In this document: positions 16,906 to 25,655 of the stretch, piece by piece
How positions within the stretch are numbered: the stretch's first letter is position 1
Layout: each line of letters begins with the position of its first letter
Source of the DNA: Virgibacillus aidingensis
GTDB lineage: Bacteria > Bacillota > Bacilli > Bacillales > Amphibacillaceae
Direction of reading: 5' to 3'
DNA: 64,000 nt
Assembly: GCF_010994035.1 (NCBI RefSeq)
Contig: NZ_WIXN01000008.1
Location: 62,001-126,000 of the forward strand
Position numbers and translations under genes: made by a program
The notes under the pieces: model-generated
What the model saw: only the letters and a program-made list of their open reading frames with translations
Database searches by the model: none
What the model was told of the DNA's origin: nothing

Positions 16906-17595
16906 CTACAGCACGCAATTCTCTACACCGCAGTACTCACAGGCAAGCAGCCTTCTAAAATAATTCAAATCCTTAATTACATAAAATTTATTTTCGTTTG
17001 TAATGACCCCTTTTTCTTTCCATTTGCTGACAACGCGGCTGACTGTCTCTCTGGATATACCGATGTGCATGCTAATATCCCTGATCATCACCGGCTCGGT
17101 CAAACGCACACCTTCAGTAGTTACAATGCCATTCATGTTGGAATAGCGGACAAATACGGATGCCACTGCTCCTTCCGATCCAAAAGACATGTAATCTCTT
17201 ATTTTTGCTTTGCTGATTTCCAGCGAATCTGCTACCCATCTTGTAAATTGCAGACCCAGCTTTCCATTTGTTTCAATCAGTTTCTCTAATTCTTCTTTTC
17301 TTATTGCAGATATATTGCTACTCTTCGCTGCCTGAGCAGAATTTGAATAATTTGGACCACTAAAAACTCCTATTTCTCCAAAAGCGTCATTTTCTTTTCT
17401 TATAAAAATAGTGAGCTCCTTATTTGGCCCCATTTTTTTAAATATGCGAACCTCTCCAGTATGTATAAAATATAAATAATCAGAGGCGTTTTTCTCTTTA
17501 TATATGATATCACCTTTGTTAACCTCGAAGTGTCGGGATTTATTCAATAAGATATGATAATCTTTTTCATTTAGCCTGGTAAGCAATGGTTCCAT
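16906..17595 (-). CDS. fnr: Fnr, oxygen-responsive Crp/Fnr-family regulator
   Basis: 229-aa regulator: N-terminal cyclic-nucleotide-binding fold (GDIIYKEKNASDYLYFIHTGEVRIF), long dimer helix, and C-terminal winged helix with recognition helix ISRETVSRVVSKW. The last residues are CEYCGVENC (Cys219, 222, 227). This C-x2-C-x4-C spacing at the extreme C-terminus is that of B. subtilis Fnr, whose 4Fe-4S cluster is held by C-terminal cysteines, unlike the N-terminal ones of E. coli FNR. It should therefore activate genes on oxygen limitation. A Fnr box lies upstream of its own promoter, suggesting autoregulation. Confidence 0.88.
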   Translation of the reverse strand: MEPLLTRLNEKDYHILLNKSRHFEVNKGDIIYKEKNASDYLYFIHTGEVRIFKKMGPNKELTIFIRKENDAFGEIGVFSGPNYSNSAQAAKSSNISAIRKEELEKLIETNGKLGLQFTRWVADSLEISKAKIRDYMSFGSEGAVASVFVRYSNMNGIVTTEGVRLTEPVMIRDISMHIGISRETVSRVVSKWKEKGVITNENKFYVIKDLNYFRRLLACEYCGVENCVL

Positions 17596-17626
17596 TCTAC
17601 ATCACCCCACTATATTTCTTTATACC

Positions 17627-17670
17627 ATTATAAAAGAATATCTAAACATTAATCTGTGACATTAATCACT
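17627..17670 (-). promoter_or_regulatory. Fnr box and -10 box of fnr
   Basis: TGTGA-CATTAA-TCACT (17655-17670) matches the Fnr/Crp consensus TGTGA-N6-TCACA at nine of ten positions. A minus-strand TATAAT lies at 17627-17632, placing the box centre about 42 bp before the inferred start, the class II activator position. Confidence 0.7.
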
Positions 17671-17715
17671 TAATTTGAGATAAAGTTTAATAACCAGCTG
17701 ACTGGAAATTAAAAG

Positions 17716-17744
17716 TTTACAGACCACGCCAGAAGATATAGAAT
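17716..17744 (+). promoter_or_regulatory. Sigma-A promoter of dat
   Basis: TTTACA (17716-17721), 17-bp spacer, TAGAAT (17739-17744), giving a leader of about 20 nt. The Fnr box lies some 88 bp upstream of this start, so it is less likely to control it. Confidence 0.6.
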
Positions 17745-17772
17745 AGGCTTAGATAACAGGGAGGGCGAAATT

Positions 17773-18645
17773 ATGTCAGTTTATCCAATTATTTTAAACC
17801 AGACTAAATTCACGCACCGTGACAGTTTAAAATATCCTTATGAGGAAAGAGCACTGCAATTCGGTGACGGGGTGTACGAAGTTATCCGCATTTATCAGGG
17901 AGAATATCATTTGCTCAAGGAACATGTGGATCGATTATTCCGCTCGGCAGAAGCCGTGAAAATAAAACTTGATATAACCCACAAAGAACTTACCGATTTA
18001 TTACTGGAATTACTGGAAAGAAATCAGATGGAAGAAGATGGAAAAATGTATCTACAGGTATCACGAGGTTCCGCACCGAGAGATCATGTTTTTCCTGCAG
18101 ATGATGTAAGTGCAAACATGTATGCCTATATGGAAGATTTTCCTCGCAACGTCGAACTTTTAAAAAATGGTGTAAGCACGATTACTCACCGTGATGTGCG
18201 CTGGGAATATTGTTATATAAAAAGTTTGAACCTATTGCCAAACGTATTGGCGAAACAAGAAGCAAAAGAGCACGGAGGATATGAAGCAATTCTCCACAAA
18301 GATGGACTGGTAACCGAATGCAGCTCTTCCAATGTTTACATGGTTAAGGATGGAGAAATTTATACCCATCCAGCTACAAACAACATTTTGCATGGCTGTG
18401 TTCGTATGCGTGTAGAAGATTTTGCCAAAGAACTTAACCTCCCGTTTAAAGAAGAAGCTTTTAAAGTGGAAGATATTCAGACTGCAGATGAAATGTTTTT
18501 AACAAGCAGTACATCAGAAATCATGCCGATTGTCAAAGTAGACAACACAGAAATCCAGGACGGAAAACCCGGAAAAATAACGAAACAGCTTCAGGAAGCT
18601 TATGAAAAGGATGCAAATATCACGAAAAATAAAATCAACGCTTAA
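17773..18645 (+). CDS. dat: D-amino acid (D-alanine) aminotransferase
   Basis: PLP fold-type IV transaminase of 290 aa that interconverts D-alanine and D-glutamate, supplying D-amino acids for peptidoglycan. The cofactor lysine is in YCYIKSLNLLPNVLAKQEA (Lys150), and the substrate loop TECSSSNVYMVKDG and C-terminal EMFLTSSTSEIMPI fit Dat rather than branched-chain transaminases. ATG follows AGGGAGG. It is a single gene with its own promoter and terminator, divergent from fnr. The window also encodes IlvE, another member of the fold, clearly separate in motif and length. Confidence 0.93.
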   Translation: MSVYPIILNQTKFTHRDSLKYPYEERALQFGDGVYEVIRIYQGEYHLLKEHVDRLFRSAEAVKIKLDITHKELTDLLLELLERNQMEEDGKMYLQVSRGSAPRDHVFPADDVSANMYAYMEDFPRNVELLKNGVSTITHRDVRWEYCYIKSLNLLPNVLAKQEAKEHGGYEAILHKDGLVTECSSSNVYMVKDGEIYTHPATNNILHGCVRMRVEDFAKELNLPFKEEAFKVEDIQTADEMFLTSSTSEIMPIVKVDNTEIQDGKPGKITKQLQEAYEKDANITKNKINA

Positions 18646-18656
18646 CAGACCGATTA

Positions 18657-18690
18657 AAATACTTGGGAAAAGACATCCCAAGTATTTTTT
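18657..18690 (+). terminator. Terminator of dat
   Basis: AAATACTTGGGA / TCCCAAGTATTT with a 7-nt loop, then TTTT, 12 bp after the dat stop. Confidence 0.9.
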
Positions 18691-18818
18691 TGCCGAAAAA
18701 GCAAAAGCTGATTCTAACCCTCGCAAAGAATCTTCACAGGATATCCAATGATAAACTTTTTAAAAGCAAATATTATGCTATAATTACTCTCACATTATTA
18801 TCCAGAGGGAGGTTTGAA

Positions 18819-19340
18819 ATGAAAAAAATTGCAATTATCGGCAGCGGGGGTGCAGGAAAATCAACATTAGCAAGGCAGCTTAGTATTCTTTTGGATATTC
18901 CGGTCTATCATATGGATGCAATTTTCTGGAAACCAGGCTGGCAAAGCATCGGCCGGGAAGAACTAATAACTGAAACAACTAAAATCTTGGAAGAAAATGA
19001 TTCCTGGATTATCGACGGAAATTATGGAGCCACAATGGATATCAGACTGGAACAGGCAGATACCATTATATTTTTGCACTATAAAACCATCACTTGTTTG
19101 TATGGCATCACAAAACGCAGAATTCAGTACCATAATAAGACAAGACCCGATATGGGGAAAGATTGTCCGGAAAAGCTGGACTGGGAATTTTTTCAATGGG
19201 TCCGGCAATTCAACAAGAAAAAAGTTCCTTCTATTTACGAAAGACTTTCCAAGCTGAAAAATAAAGATATACTCGTTTTCAGAAACAGAAAACAGGTAAA
19301 AAAATACTTAACAGGGCTTACTCTCCCAATTGATTCGTAA
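18819..19340 (+). CDS. P-loop nucleoside-kinase-like protein (FlaR/topology-modulation type)
   Basis: 173-aa P-loop protein of the adenylate/shikimate-kinase-like group annotated as topology modulation protein FlaR in many bacilli. Walker A is GSGGAGKSTL (residues 8-17), followed by YHMDAIFWKPGW and a Walker-B-like ADTIIFL. Start ATG 18819 follows GAGGGAGG; the frame is open upstream to 18663 but would run through the dat terminator. The substrate and any effect on DNA topology are not established. It has its own ribosome site and no obvious operon partner. Confidence 0.75.
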   Translation: MKKIAIIGSGGAGKSTLARQLSILLDIPVYHMDAIFWKPGWQSIGREELITETTKILEENDSWIIDGNYGATMDIRLEQADTIIFLHYKTITCLYGITKRRIQYHNKTRPDMGKDCPEKLDWEFFQWVRQFNKKKVPSIYERLSKLKNKDILVFRNRKQVKKYLTGLTLPIDS

Positions 19341-19393
19341 CCCGAAGTAGTTTAAAATCAAACTATATACATAGATTAAGAGGAGGAATTGAT

Positions 19394-21397
19394 ATGGATA
19401 GCAATAAAAGGGCTTTAACTGCAGAAGACCTGACCCGAATTGAAGTTTTCAGCGACCCGCAATTTACCCCTGACGGAAACAACTATACATATGTCTCAAC
19501 GATCATTAATAAGGACCAGGAATATGAATCTCATGTATTCCACCAAAACATACAAGAAAATCATGCAAAACAATGGACTTTCGGTAATCATAAAAACAGC
19601 GATTTGCGCTTTTCACCAGACGGAAAAAAGGCACTGTTTATCTCTGCGCGCAGCGGTTCCCCGCAGCTTTGGCTGCTTTCCATGGCCGGCGGTGAAGCAA
19701 GACAGCTGACAACGTTCAAACATGGCGTCTCCTCACCTGCATGGTCCAAGGATGGAAATTCTATTATATTCAGCACCTCACTTGATTCAGATGATGATAT
19801 TAATAATCAGACAGAACTCACCAAGGAAGAAAAGCAAAAAGAGCAGGAAAATATAAAGAAGAAGCCGCACGTCGTTACCCGTTTAAAATACAAATCGGAC
19901 GCAAAAGGCTTTCATGATAATAAAAGAACACAACTTATTTTATTCGATGTCACCAGTGAAACCTTTACACAACTTACAGATCATGATGCAGACCATGTAT
20001 ATCAGGATATTTCACCGGATGGACAGCTTGTTCTTTTCACTGCTAATTTAAGTGATGATGCAGACTATGAATTAAATAATCATCTATATACGGTAAATGT
20101 AAGTACAAAAGAAATAACAAAACTGACCAGCGGCACCGGCAGCTGCCATAGTGCCTCTTTTTCCCCAAGCGGAGACAAAATTGCCTGTCTCGGTCATGAA
20201 TTCGAGTTCAAAGGAGCAACGCTAAACAAACTTTTCGTATTTGATACAGCAACGAAGGAACGTACTGTAATAGGCAATGACTGGGATATGCAGCTGGGTG
20301 ATGTCATGATTGGTGATACACGGTTAGGTCAGTCAGACACTGGTCCTGTCTGGTCCCGGGACGGAGAGCGCCTGATTTTTATTGCAACTGATTCCGGTGC
20401 CACCGGCTTGTATCAGGTAACATTGGACGAAAAGCTTGATGTACTCTATAAAAATGATAATCATGTATTCGGGTTCTCCTACCATGGCAGCTCGGAATCT
20501 TTTATTCTTGGAATCAGTACGCCAACAGATCCGGGCAATTTCTATCATTTAAATAACGAAGGGAAATTAAGACAGCTGACAGAAAGCAATAAAAGTCTTT
20601 TAAGTGAAGTCTCTTTATCTGAACCCGAAACTTTAACCATAACTGCAGAGGATGGCTGGAAGATTCAAGGATGGCTCCTCCGCCCACACGGCTTTACAGA
20701 AGGAAAAAAATACCCTTTCGTATTGGAAATCCATGGCGGACCGCATGCGATGTACGGCCAGACCTATTTCCATGAGATGCAGCTTTTGGCGGCAAAGGGC
20801 TTTGTTGTTTTATACACAAATCCGCGCGGCAGTCACGGCTATGGCCAGGAATTTGTGGATGCCGTACGGACGGATTATGGCGGCGGCGATTACACCGATC
20901 TGATGCGTGCAGTTGATTTCGCGCTTGAAAACTACAGTTTTATTGATGAAAATCGTCTCGGCGTTACCGGCGGAAGCTACGGCGGCTTTATGACAAATTG
21001 GATTGTCAGTCATACAAACCGCTTTAAAGCTGCAGTAACCCAGCGGTCTATTTCCAATTGGCTCAGCTTTTACGGCGTAAGTGATATCGGATTCTTTTTT
21101 ACCAAATGGGAGCATGGCTTAAATTTACTCGATGACCCTGCAAAGCTTTGGGATTTCTCCCCGCTGAAATATGCAGAAAATGTGGAAACTCCGCTGTTAA
21201 TTTTACATGGTGAACTGGATTTCCGCTGTCCGATTGAGCAAGGAGAACAGCTATTTATTACGTTGAAGCATTTACGCAAAGATGTGGAATTCGTCCGCTT
21301 TCCGGAAGCCAATCATGAACTTAGCCGAAACGGTCAGCCGGAAATGCGTCTGGAACGGCTGAATCATATCTGCCGATGGTTTGACACTTATTTATAA
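19394..21397 (+). CDS. S9 family prolyl oligopeptidase / acylaminoacyl-peptidase
   Basis: Cytosolic serine peptidase of 667 aa. The N-terminal about 400 residues are a beta-propeller with recurring SPDG/SPSGDK blades; the C-terminal third is an alpha/beta hydrolase. The nucleophile is in GGSYGGFMTNW, the acid in HGELDFRCP, and the histidine in EANHELSRNG, so the triad is complete. It resembles YuxL of B. subtilis. No signal peptide is seen, so it probably trims short peptides or acylated peptides in the cytoplasm. ATG follows AGAGGAGG; a terminator follows the stop. Confidence 0.9.
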   Translation: MDSNKRALTAEDLTRIEVFSDPQFTPDGNNYTYVSTIINKDQEYESHVFHQNIQENHAKQWTFGNHKNSDLRFSPDGKKALFISARSGSPQLWLLSMAGGEARQLTTFKHGVSSPAWSKDGNSIIFSTSLDSDDDINNQTELTKEEKQKEQENIKKKPHVVTRLKYKSDAKGFHDNKRTQLILFDVTSETFTQLTDHDADHVYQDISPDGQLVLFTANLSDDADYELNNHLYTVNVSTKEITKLTSGTGSCHSASFSPSGDKIACLGHEFEFKGATLNKLFVFDTATKERTVIGNDWDMQLGDVMIGDTRLGQSDTGPVWSRDGERLIFIATDSGATGLYQVTLDEKLDVLYKNDNHVFGFSYHGSSESFILGISTPTDPGNFYHLNNEGKLRQLTESNKSLLSEVSLSEPETLTITAEDGWKIQGWLLRPHGFTEGKKYPFVLEIHGGPHAMYGQTYFHEMQLLAAKGFVVLYTNPRGSHGYGQEFVDAVRTDYGGGDYTDLMRAVDFALENYSFIDENRLGVTGGSYGGFMTNWIVSHTNRFKAAVTQRSISNWLSFYGVSDIGFFFTKWEHGLNLLDDPAKLWDFSPLKYAENVETPLLILHGELDFRCPIEQGEQLFITLKHLRKDVEFVRFPEANHELSRNGQPEMRLERLNHICRWFDTYL

Positions 21398-21419
21398 GAT
21401 TAAAATGACAAATATCACA

Positions 21420-21448
21420 GACTCTCTAGAAAATAGAGGGTCTTTTTT
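21420..21448 (+). terminator. Terminator of the S9 peptidase gene
   Basis: GACTCTCTA / TAGAGGGTC (one G-T pair) with a 5-nt loop, then TTTTTT. Confidence 0.85.
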
Positions 21449-21525
21449 CATGACAAATGTAACTGGGAAAAGCAAATGAAATACAGCATAATTTAAATAG
21501 ATACGTAAGAAAGGGTGAAGAAAGA

Positions 21526-22473
21526 ATGATGATTGCTTCCATGCAGGGAGTCGTAAAAAGATATGGTTCAAATATTGTGCTCGATTATGTTGATCTTGCC
21601 ATTGATGAAGGGGAGATTATCGGGCTGCTTGGCCCAAACGGCGCCGGGAAGACAACATTGATTCAAACATTGACAGGAATGATACCTTTTGAAAAAGGGC
21701 AAGTGACTTTGTTTGGTGATGTGAAAGCTCCTTTCTCCAATAAAAACAAGGAAAAAATAGGCCTTGTTACGCAAGAAATAACCATATTTGAAGAACTGAC
21801 AGCTAAAGAGAACCTGCAGTTTTTCGCAGGTGTTTATGGTTTAAAAGGAGAGGAAAAGAAAAATAGCGTACAAGAGGCACTGGAATTTGTCGGTCTCAGT
21901 GACAGAGCAAATAAAATGCCAAAGAAGTTTTCCGGCGGGATGAAAAGACGGCTGAATATCGCCTGTGCATTAACACATCGGCCGAGATTTATTATTATGG
22001 ATGAACCTACTGTCGGGATTGATCCGCAATCGAGAAATTATATTCTTGAGGCTGTAAAAAAACTCCGGGAAGAAGGTACTACCATTCTGTATACCACCCA
22101 CTATATGGAGGAAGTGCAAGCCATTGCATCCAGGGTTGTTATTATGGACCAGGGTCAAATTATTAAAGAAGGAACCGTTGATGAATTGATTAAGACTATC
22201 CAGCATGAAGAGAAGGTGAAAATTGATGTCACGGATGCGGGGCAAATACCGCTGAATAAGCTGGAGTCAGTAACAGGGGTAAAGCAGGTAAATGTAGACG
22301 GAAATCAAATCATGATTATTTCAGAAGCAAATTCGGGAAACCTGGACCGGATCCTGTCTTTGATTAAAGCGCATGCGGGTGTACTTGGAATTCAAGCAGA
22401 TAAGCCGAATCTGGAAGATGTCTTTTTAACCTTAACAGGGAAGCAACTAAGGGATAAGGTGGGAGAAGAATGA
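21526..22473 (+). CDS. ABC-2 exporter ATP-binding protein
   Basis: Nucleotide-binding subunit of 315 aa with Walker A GPNGAGKT, signature SGGMKRR, Walker B FIIMDEPT and the switch histidine in YTTHYMEE. The C-terminal about 90 residues are the extra domain common in drug and antibiotic exporter ATPases. It is the first of five overlapping or closely spaced genes: ATPase, two permeases, histidine kinase, response regulator. B. subtilis lnrJKLMN (linearmycin resistance) and yvfRSTU have similar content. The substrate is unknown; an antimicrobial peptide or lipophilic drug is plausible. Confidence 0.88.
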   Translation: MMIASMQGVVKRYGSNIVLDYVDLAIDEGEIIGLLGPNGAGKTTLIQTLTGMIPFEKGQVTLFGDVKAPFSNKNKEKIGLVTQEITIFEELTAKENLQFFAGVYGLKGEEKKNSVQEALEFVGLSDRANKMPKKFSGGMKRRLNIACALTHRPRFIIMDEPTVGIDPQSRNYILEAVKKLREEGTTILYTTHYMEEVQAIASRVVIMDQGQIIKEGTVDELIKTIQHEEKVKIDVTDAGQIPLNKLESVTGVKQVNVDGNQIMIISEANSGNLDRILSLIKAHAGVLGIQADKPNLEDVFLTLTGKQLRDKVGEE

Positions 22474-23201
22474 GAGTAATATCCACGATGAAATTTACTT
22501 TTTTTCGCATGGTGAGAGAATATATTACACTGCTGCTGTTGCTCGTTGTCCCCATTGTGCTCCTTACTGTTTTCTCCTTCGTATTGGAAGGGGTGACCAC
22601 GGAAACTGGTGAACCACTCATCAATGAACAAAACGTTATTTTCGTACTGGTGTTCCAGATGTTTGGAGGGGCGCTTGCAATGGCTTATATTCATACGGAC
22701 TTTTTCACCGAGAGAAAGCAGCGCATTTACGCACTGCCTTTTAATCAGACACTATACGCATTTTCAATTATGGTTTGCGGCATCGTGTATTCTGTATTGC
22801 TCGGTATTGTGTTAATGACTTTTTCCGAATTTGTATTCGGTGCTGACTGGGGAAACTGGCTCTGGGCAATATATATCATTTTTCTTTTGGCTTTATTGTC
22901 GAATATCGTTTGCTTAATTTTCACTTTTTCCGTGAATAATTTTAAAATTGCTGAACGGTTAAGTGAGGTGTATGGGGTAGGCTTTGTTATTTTGGCAGGC
23001 TTAATCTTCCCTGTGCCGGGAAATGATTTTTTCGTCTTTGTTAACACTTACGTCAATCCGATCACTTTAGCTGCCGATGCCATCTATGGCATGAATCAGT
23101 CCCATGCGGGAGAAGCATGGTTTCGGTCGAATATTCTATTAATAGCATCAGGTGTACTTTTTATTGTAATGCTTATTTTAGGAAAGAGGAAGATACGATG
23201 A
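22470..23201 (+). CDS. ABC-2 type permease 1
   Basis: Membrane subunit of 243 aa with about six hydrophobic segments, without the large extracellular domain of the longer LnrM/LnrN permeases. The start ATG overlaps the ATPase stop (ATGA, 22470-22473), so translation is coupled. Residues around FGGALAMAYIHTDFFTERKQRIYALPF resemble the conserved cytoplasmic loop of ABC2_membrane proteins. It probably pairs with the following permease to form a heterodimeric pore. Confidence 0.82.
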   Translation: MRVISTMKFTFFRMVREYITLLLLLVVPIVLLTVFSFVLEGVTTETGEPLINEQNVIFVLVFQMFGGALAMAYIHTDFFTERKQRIYALPFNQTLYAFSIMVCGIVYSVLLGIVLMTFSEFVFGADWGNWLWAIYIIFLLALLSNIVCLIFTFSVNNFKIAERLSEVYGVGFVILAGLIFPVPGNDFFVFVNTYVNPITLAADAIYGMNQSHAGEAWFRSNILLIASGVLFIVMLILGKRKIR

Positions 23202-23884
23202 CTATTTTTTGGTTCTCTTTAAAAAGAAGTTTCAGCAATACAACCAACCTTATTTTTCTCACATTGTTTCCTGTCGGTGCCATTTTTTTGCCTATGGGAG
23301 AAGTGTGGCCATTTCTCCCTTATGGCTATCAGTTTTTCGGGATTATTGTTCTATTTGTCGGTATTCGCCTGGCAACCATTATTCTTGAAGACAGGGCAAA
23401 AGGAGTAGTCAAACGGCTGGCAGTCGCCCCTGTCACACATTTTCAATATTTAACCCAGAATCTGCTTGCATTTTCGATCATCCTGATCCTCCAATCCATC
23501 ATTGTCATTTATGGAGGAGTGCTTTACGGCCATGAGCTTTATCATCCGGAATGGCTGTTGGTTTTATTCATTTCTTTCAGTTTTACATCATTGGCGGTTG
23601 CTTTAGCATGGATTTCTTTATATCGTAGTAAAGAGACATCTTTTCTTGTTTATATGTCAGTTATTTTTCTGATCGTTTTCCTGGGCGGATTACTCATGCC
23701 TATAGAAGCCTTTCCGGATATACTGCAAAGGATAGCTGTTATTTTTCCTACTTATTGGCTCAGTGAGGGCATAGTATGGATTGTTTTTGGAAATGACATT
23801 TCTGAATTTCTCTTGATCAATGGCGTATTATGGTTATATACGATCATTTTCCTTGTCATCGGCAGTGTCAGAAGGATAAATTAA
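23198..23884 (+). CDS. ABC-2 type permease 2
   Basis: Second membrane subunit, 228 aa, about six transmembrane segments. The start at 23198 is an ATGA overlap with permease 1, preceded by AAAGAGGAAG; a longer in-frame opening at 23117 lies inside permease 1 and is rejected. The loop IRLATIILEDRAKGVVKRLAVAP has the charged pattern seen in ABC-2 permeases between the second and third segments. Together with permease 1 and the ATPase it should form a complete exporter. Confidence 0.82.
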   Translation: MTIFWFSLKRSFSNTTNLIFLTLFPVGAIFLPMGEVWPFLPYGYQFFGIIVLFVGIRLATIILEDRAKGVVKRLAVAPVTHFQYLTQNLLAFSIILILQSIIVIYGGVLYGHELYHPEWLLVLFISFSFTSLAVALAWISLYRSKETSFLVYMSVIFLIVFLGGLLMPIEAFPDILQRIAVIFPTYWLSEGIVWIVFGNDISEFLLINGVLWLYTIIFLVIGSVRRIN

Positions 23885-23899
23885 TATGGGGGTTACAGG

Positions 23900-24997
23900 A
23901 TGAAGACGGGGTTGGATGCCAATTTTTTTATCAATGGATGGCGTTTTCTTAATATTATCTTATTAATACATTTATGGATCATTGGCGACTCCAATGCCGG
24001 TAATTTTATCCTGATTCTCTTGCTGCTTCTACTGGCCAGTCTGCGCTGGCGTCTGTCACTCCCGGCATGGTCGGTTCTATTTGATCTTTTCTTTTGTCTC
24101 TTATATATTCCATATACCAATATCAGTCATTATGGTCTGGCTTTACCACTGTTTGAGCTTGTGTTAAAAGGGAAATGGCTGTATTCTGTGCTGCTCTTTT
24201 TAAGCAGCATTATTTTACTTTCTTCTTCCGATTTTATCTTCTGGCATTTGCTGCAGGCAATGCTTTTTGGCGCTTTTTCCTACTTCACTTTAAAAAACCA
24301 GCATGTTCAGCTTGAGCGACTTGATGCCTTACGGAAATCCGAATACGAACTGGAACGTTTAAAAACAGATCTGCTGAAAGCAAATCAATCCACGTCACAG
24401 CAGGCGCGGCTGTTGGAAAGAAACCGTATTTCCAGACAGCTCCATGATCATCTCGGACATGATTTAACCGGGGCTTCTCTTGCTATCCAGGCGTACGAGC
24501 ATATGGAAGATCAACAAAAAGCAGAACAGCTTCTTGAAGAAGTAAAAAAACGGATTCAGCGGAGCACCATCCATTTGCGGGAAACGGTACATAATATGTC
24601 ATCCACTGTAATGACGGGAGCAGAACGAATGGAAGAAATTATCAATGATTTCCATCAGTTCGATACCAGTTTTAAAAAATATGGCGATACTTTCAGTGTA
24701 CCCGCATATATATGGAGCCTGTTGGAATCCTGCCTGAAAGAATGTTTGACCAATACGGCAAGACACAGCAATGCCACAAAAACGGATATAGACCTGCAGG
24801 TGACAGATGCACTTGTAAGACTAAGCATTCAGGACAATGGGACAAAACAAAATAAAAAAACACAGTTTGAGGGCAGCGGTTTGAGAAGCTTGCAGCTGCG
24901 CACACGTGCACTTGACGGAAGTTTATCCATCAGCAATGAGGATGGGTTTTTGGTCGTTTGCGTCATCCCGTTGCAGGAAGGAGTTGACCGGGATTGA
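23900..24997 (+). CDS. Sensor histidine kinase, NarL-partner (HisKA_3) type
   Basis: 365-aa kinase: about four to five transmembrane segments in residues 15-130, a coiled-coil linker, then the dimerisation/phospho-acceptor domain with His182 in RISRQLHDHLGHDLTG, and an ATPase domain with LKECLTNTARHSNA (N box) and SIQDNGTKQN. The sensor part has almost no extracellular loop, as in intramembrane-sensing kinases that monitor envelope stress through their associated ABC transporter. The gene is 15 bp after the exporter permease and overlaps the response regulator by 4 bp. Confidence 0.88.
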   Translation: MKTGLDANFFINGWRFLNIILLIHLWIIGDSNAGNFILILLLLLLASLRWRLSLPAWSVLFDLFFCLLYIPYTNISHYGLALPLFELVLKGKWLYSVLLFLSSIILLSSSDFIFWHLLQAMLFGAFSYFTLKNQHVQLERLDALRKSEYELERLKTDLLKANQSTSQQARLLERNRISRQLHDHLGHDLTGASLAIQAYEHMEDQQKAEQLLEEVKKRIQRSTIHLRETVHNMSSTVMTGAERMEEIINDFHQFDTSFKKYGDTFSVPAYIWSLLESCLKECLTNTARHSNATKTDIDLQVTDALVRLSIQDNGTKQNKKTQFEGSGLRSLQLRTRALDGSLSISNEDGFLVVCVIPLQEGVDRD

Positions 24998-25599
24998 AGC
25001 TGATTATTGTGGATGATGATCCATTGGTATGCCAAAGCTTGAAGCTTTTACTTGGCAAAGAACCTGATTTATCGGTTCAGGGAACTGCAGTAAATGGAAA
25101 GGAAGCAGTCGGCTTATGTACAGATGATACGGATATTGTCTTAATGGATATTCAAATGCCGGTAATGAACGGGATTGAAAGTACGAAAATCATTAAAGTG
25201 AAATTTCCGCATATTCAAGTCATGATGCTTACCACCTTTCGGGATGAACAAAATATTCGCCATGCATTAAATGCGGGGGCAGCAGGATATGTACTTAAAT
25301 CTACACCGGCAGAAAAAATGGCAGATCAAATCAGAGCATTAAAAACTGGCGCAGCCATCCTTGACCCGGACGTATTTAAAACCATTATGCAACCTGCCGC
25401 CGGGATGCCGGAGGGGCTGACGGCACGGGAAGCTGATATTGTTGAATGTGTGGCACAAGGGCTATCCAATAAAGAAATCAGTGAAGAACTGTATCTAAGT
25501 ACCGGAACAGTAAGGAACATGCTCTCCATTATCTTGGATAAACTTGAACTGCGTGACCGCACCCAGCTCGCCATATACTATTGGCAGCGAAAAAAGTGA
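24994..25599 (+). CDS. Response regulator, NarL/LuxR family
   Basis: 201-aa transcription factor: receiver domain with acidic pocket VDDD, phospho-acceptor Asp52 in LMDIQMP and conserved Lys in YVLKSTP, then a LuxR-type helix-turn-helix (LTAREADIVECVAQGLSNKEISEELYLS with NMLSIILDKL). The start is TTG at 24994, overlapping the kinase stop (TTGA) and preceded by AAGGAG; no ATG fits. It probably activates the exporter genes just upstream in response to the signal sensed by the kinase. Confidence 0.9.
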   Translation: MKLIIVDDDPLVCQSLKLLLGKEPDLSVQGTAVNGKEAVGLCTDDTDIVLMDIQMPVMNGIESTKIIKVKFPHIQVMMLTTFRDEQNIRHALNAGAAGYVLKSTPAEKMADQIRALKTGAAILDPDVFKTIMQPAAGMPEGLTAREADIVECVAQGLSNKEISEELYLSTGTVRNMLSIILDKLELRDRTQLAIYYWQRKK

Positions 25600-25655
25600 A
25601 ACATCGGGACGGTTTCCTGTTGCAAAAATAGCAGCGTGGGAACCGTCCCGATGTT
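25600..25655. terminator. Bidirectional terminator between response regulator and carB
   Basis: Long stem ACATCGGGACGGTT / AACCGTCCCGATGT (25601-25654) with A-runs 5' and TTTATAT 3', shared by the convergent genes. It abuts the carB stop codon. Confidence 0.85.
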
